Origin: an uncultured Clostridia bacterium
GTDB lineage: Bacteria; Bacillota; Clostridia; Oscillospirales; Acutalibacteraceae
Length of the DNA: 64,000 nucleotides
Reading direction: 5' to 3'
NCBI GenBank assembly: GCA_930990065.1
Contig: CAKNOA010000001.1
Location: forward strand, 1-64,000
Of the stretch, positions 63,605 to 64,000 are shown piece after piece; positions within the stretch are counted from its first letter, which is position 1; every line of letters begins with the position of its first letter. A model generated the notes under the pieces. That model saw only the letters and a list, made by a program, of their open reading frames with translations, had not been told where the DNA came from and made no database searches. A program made the translations under genes and the position numbers.

Positions 63605-64000
63605 ATGAAACGTTTTACGGCTTTTTTACTGGCGGCCCTTCTTATAGGCTCGGCTCTACCAGGTTGTCAATCTGATTCGGATACTTCGAAAGAATCATCG
63701 ATTTCTCAAGCGGCATCTTCAATAAAACCAGCAGAGAGCCCCTCCCCTTCCCCCTCTTCCAGTTCCTCGGAACCGGAGGAATCTGTTTCTTCTAAAGAGG
63801 AAGAAAAAAAGATTGAAGCGGAAGTCGATATATCCTATTACGGTGATACTGCTTTTGAAGAAGTTGAAAAGGAAGCGGAACAGTACGGCGCCATTTCCGT
63901 AAAAAAGACAGAGAAAGATACCTACCTATACACATTTTATGAAAGTGATTATGAGCGGTTTTTGAGTAACCTTCGCAAGAATATCCAGGAATCGGTCGCC
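63605..64000 (+). CDS. Predicted lipoprotein, cut by window end
   Basis: 132 codons are visible. MKRFTAFLLAALLIGSALPGC is a lipoprotein signal with lipidated Cys21. A low-complexity Ser/Pro/Glu linker (about 22-75) leads into a mixed alpha-beta domain (VDISYYGDTAFEEVEKEAEQ...). AAAGGAG precedes the ATG. The frame is still open at the window edge, so the length is unknown. It is divergent from the ADP-ribosylglycohydrolase. No function can be assigned. Confidence 0.8.
   Translation, partial: MKRFTAFLLAALLIGSALPGCQSDSDTSKESSISQAASSIKPAESPSPSPSSSSSEPEESVSSKEEEKKIEAEVDISYYGDTAFEEVEKEAEQYGAISVKKTEKDTYLYTFYESDYERFLSNLRKNIQESVA

Overview
The window reads as chromosome from a low-GC-phylum anaerobe of the class Clostridia, most likely Oscillospirales (Ruminococcaceae/Acutalibacteraceae type). 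The signs are strong AGGAGG ribosome sites with frequent GTG/TTG starts, a CwlD-type amidase, Rex, SdpR/SdpI, TepA, split B12-dependent methionine synthase, an M16 presequence-like peptidase and a CyuA-type cysteine desulfidase. The species is not assigned; base composition looks close to 50 percent GC.

Left end (1-4.1 kb): an accessory scar. Positions 1-1250 hold broken pieces of integrative-element genes (XRE regulator, excisionase-like HTH, integrase N-terminus, RepA-like ATPase, coiled-coil tail), joined head to tail with frameshifts. Then come an ArsR-AraC regulator pair and a twice-frameshifted patatin phospholipase. A small HMA protein and a Zn/Cd/Pb-type P-type ATPase follow behind a promoter with an 8-2-8 palindrome.

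6.6-22 kb: small stress and transport units, each with a local regulator. These are a divergent MFS/MarR pair with two near-identical palindromic operators, a GNAT, an SdpR/SdpI pair, and a CsoR repressor with a second P-type ATPase whose promoters carry TACCC/GGGTA palindromes. Also here are a WYL regulator with a short QueG-like iron-sulfur protein, a choloylglycine-hydrolase-family enzyme, a CCA-adding-type enzyme, a MATE pump and a GH3 enzyme with permuted domain order.

22-44 kb: a heterodimeric ABC exporter; CBS-domain pyrophosphatase; RluA and RlmI-like RNA-modifying enzymes; a lipoprotein; an S1-domain protein; a cyclophilin lipoprotein; CTP synthase; M16 peptidase plus cysteine desulfidase; an acn-icd-rex operon on the minus strand; and an AEC transporter.

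44.7-64 kb: a plus-strand cluster tepA-uppP-ftsK-ygiQ-MBL-DUF3006, then minus-strand metF-activation protein-metH, then cwlD-radA and an adaptor-permease pair without an ATPase. After these comes a Xer-type recombinase whose promoter touches a perfect 14-2-14 palindrome. Its Shine-Dalgarno is separated from the start codon by a predicted three-way-junction RNA. The end holds a translationally coupled ADP-ribosylglycohydrolase plus DUF3841-like pair and a truncated lipoprotein gene.

The most unusual items are the structured-spacer leader of the recombinase, the ADP-ribosylglycohydrolase/DUF3841-like pair, the mosaic of element remnants, the CsoR-controlled ATPase with a non-copper TM8 motif, and the cwlD reading frame that runs 166 bases into radA. 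No rRNA, tRNA or CRISPR array was seen. No stretch over 300 bases is without a gene or gene remnant.
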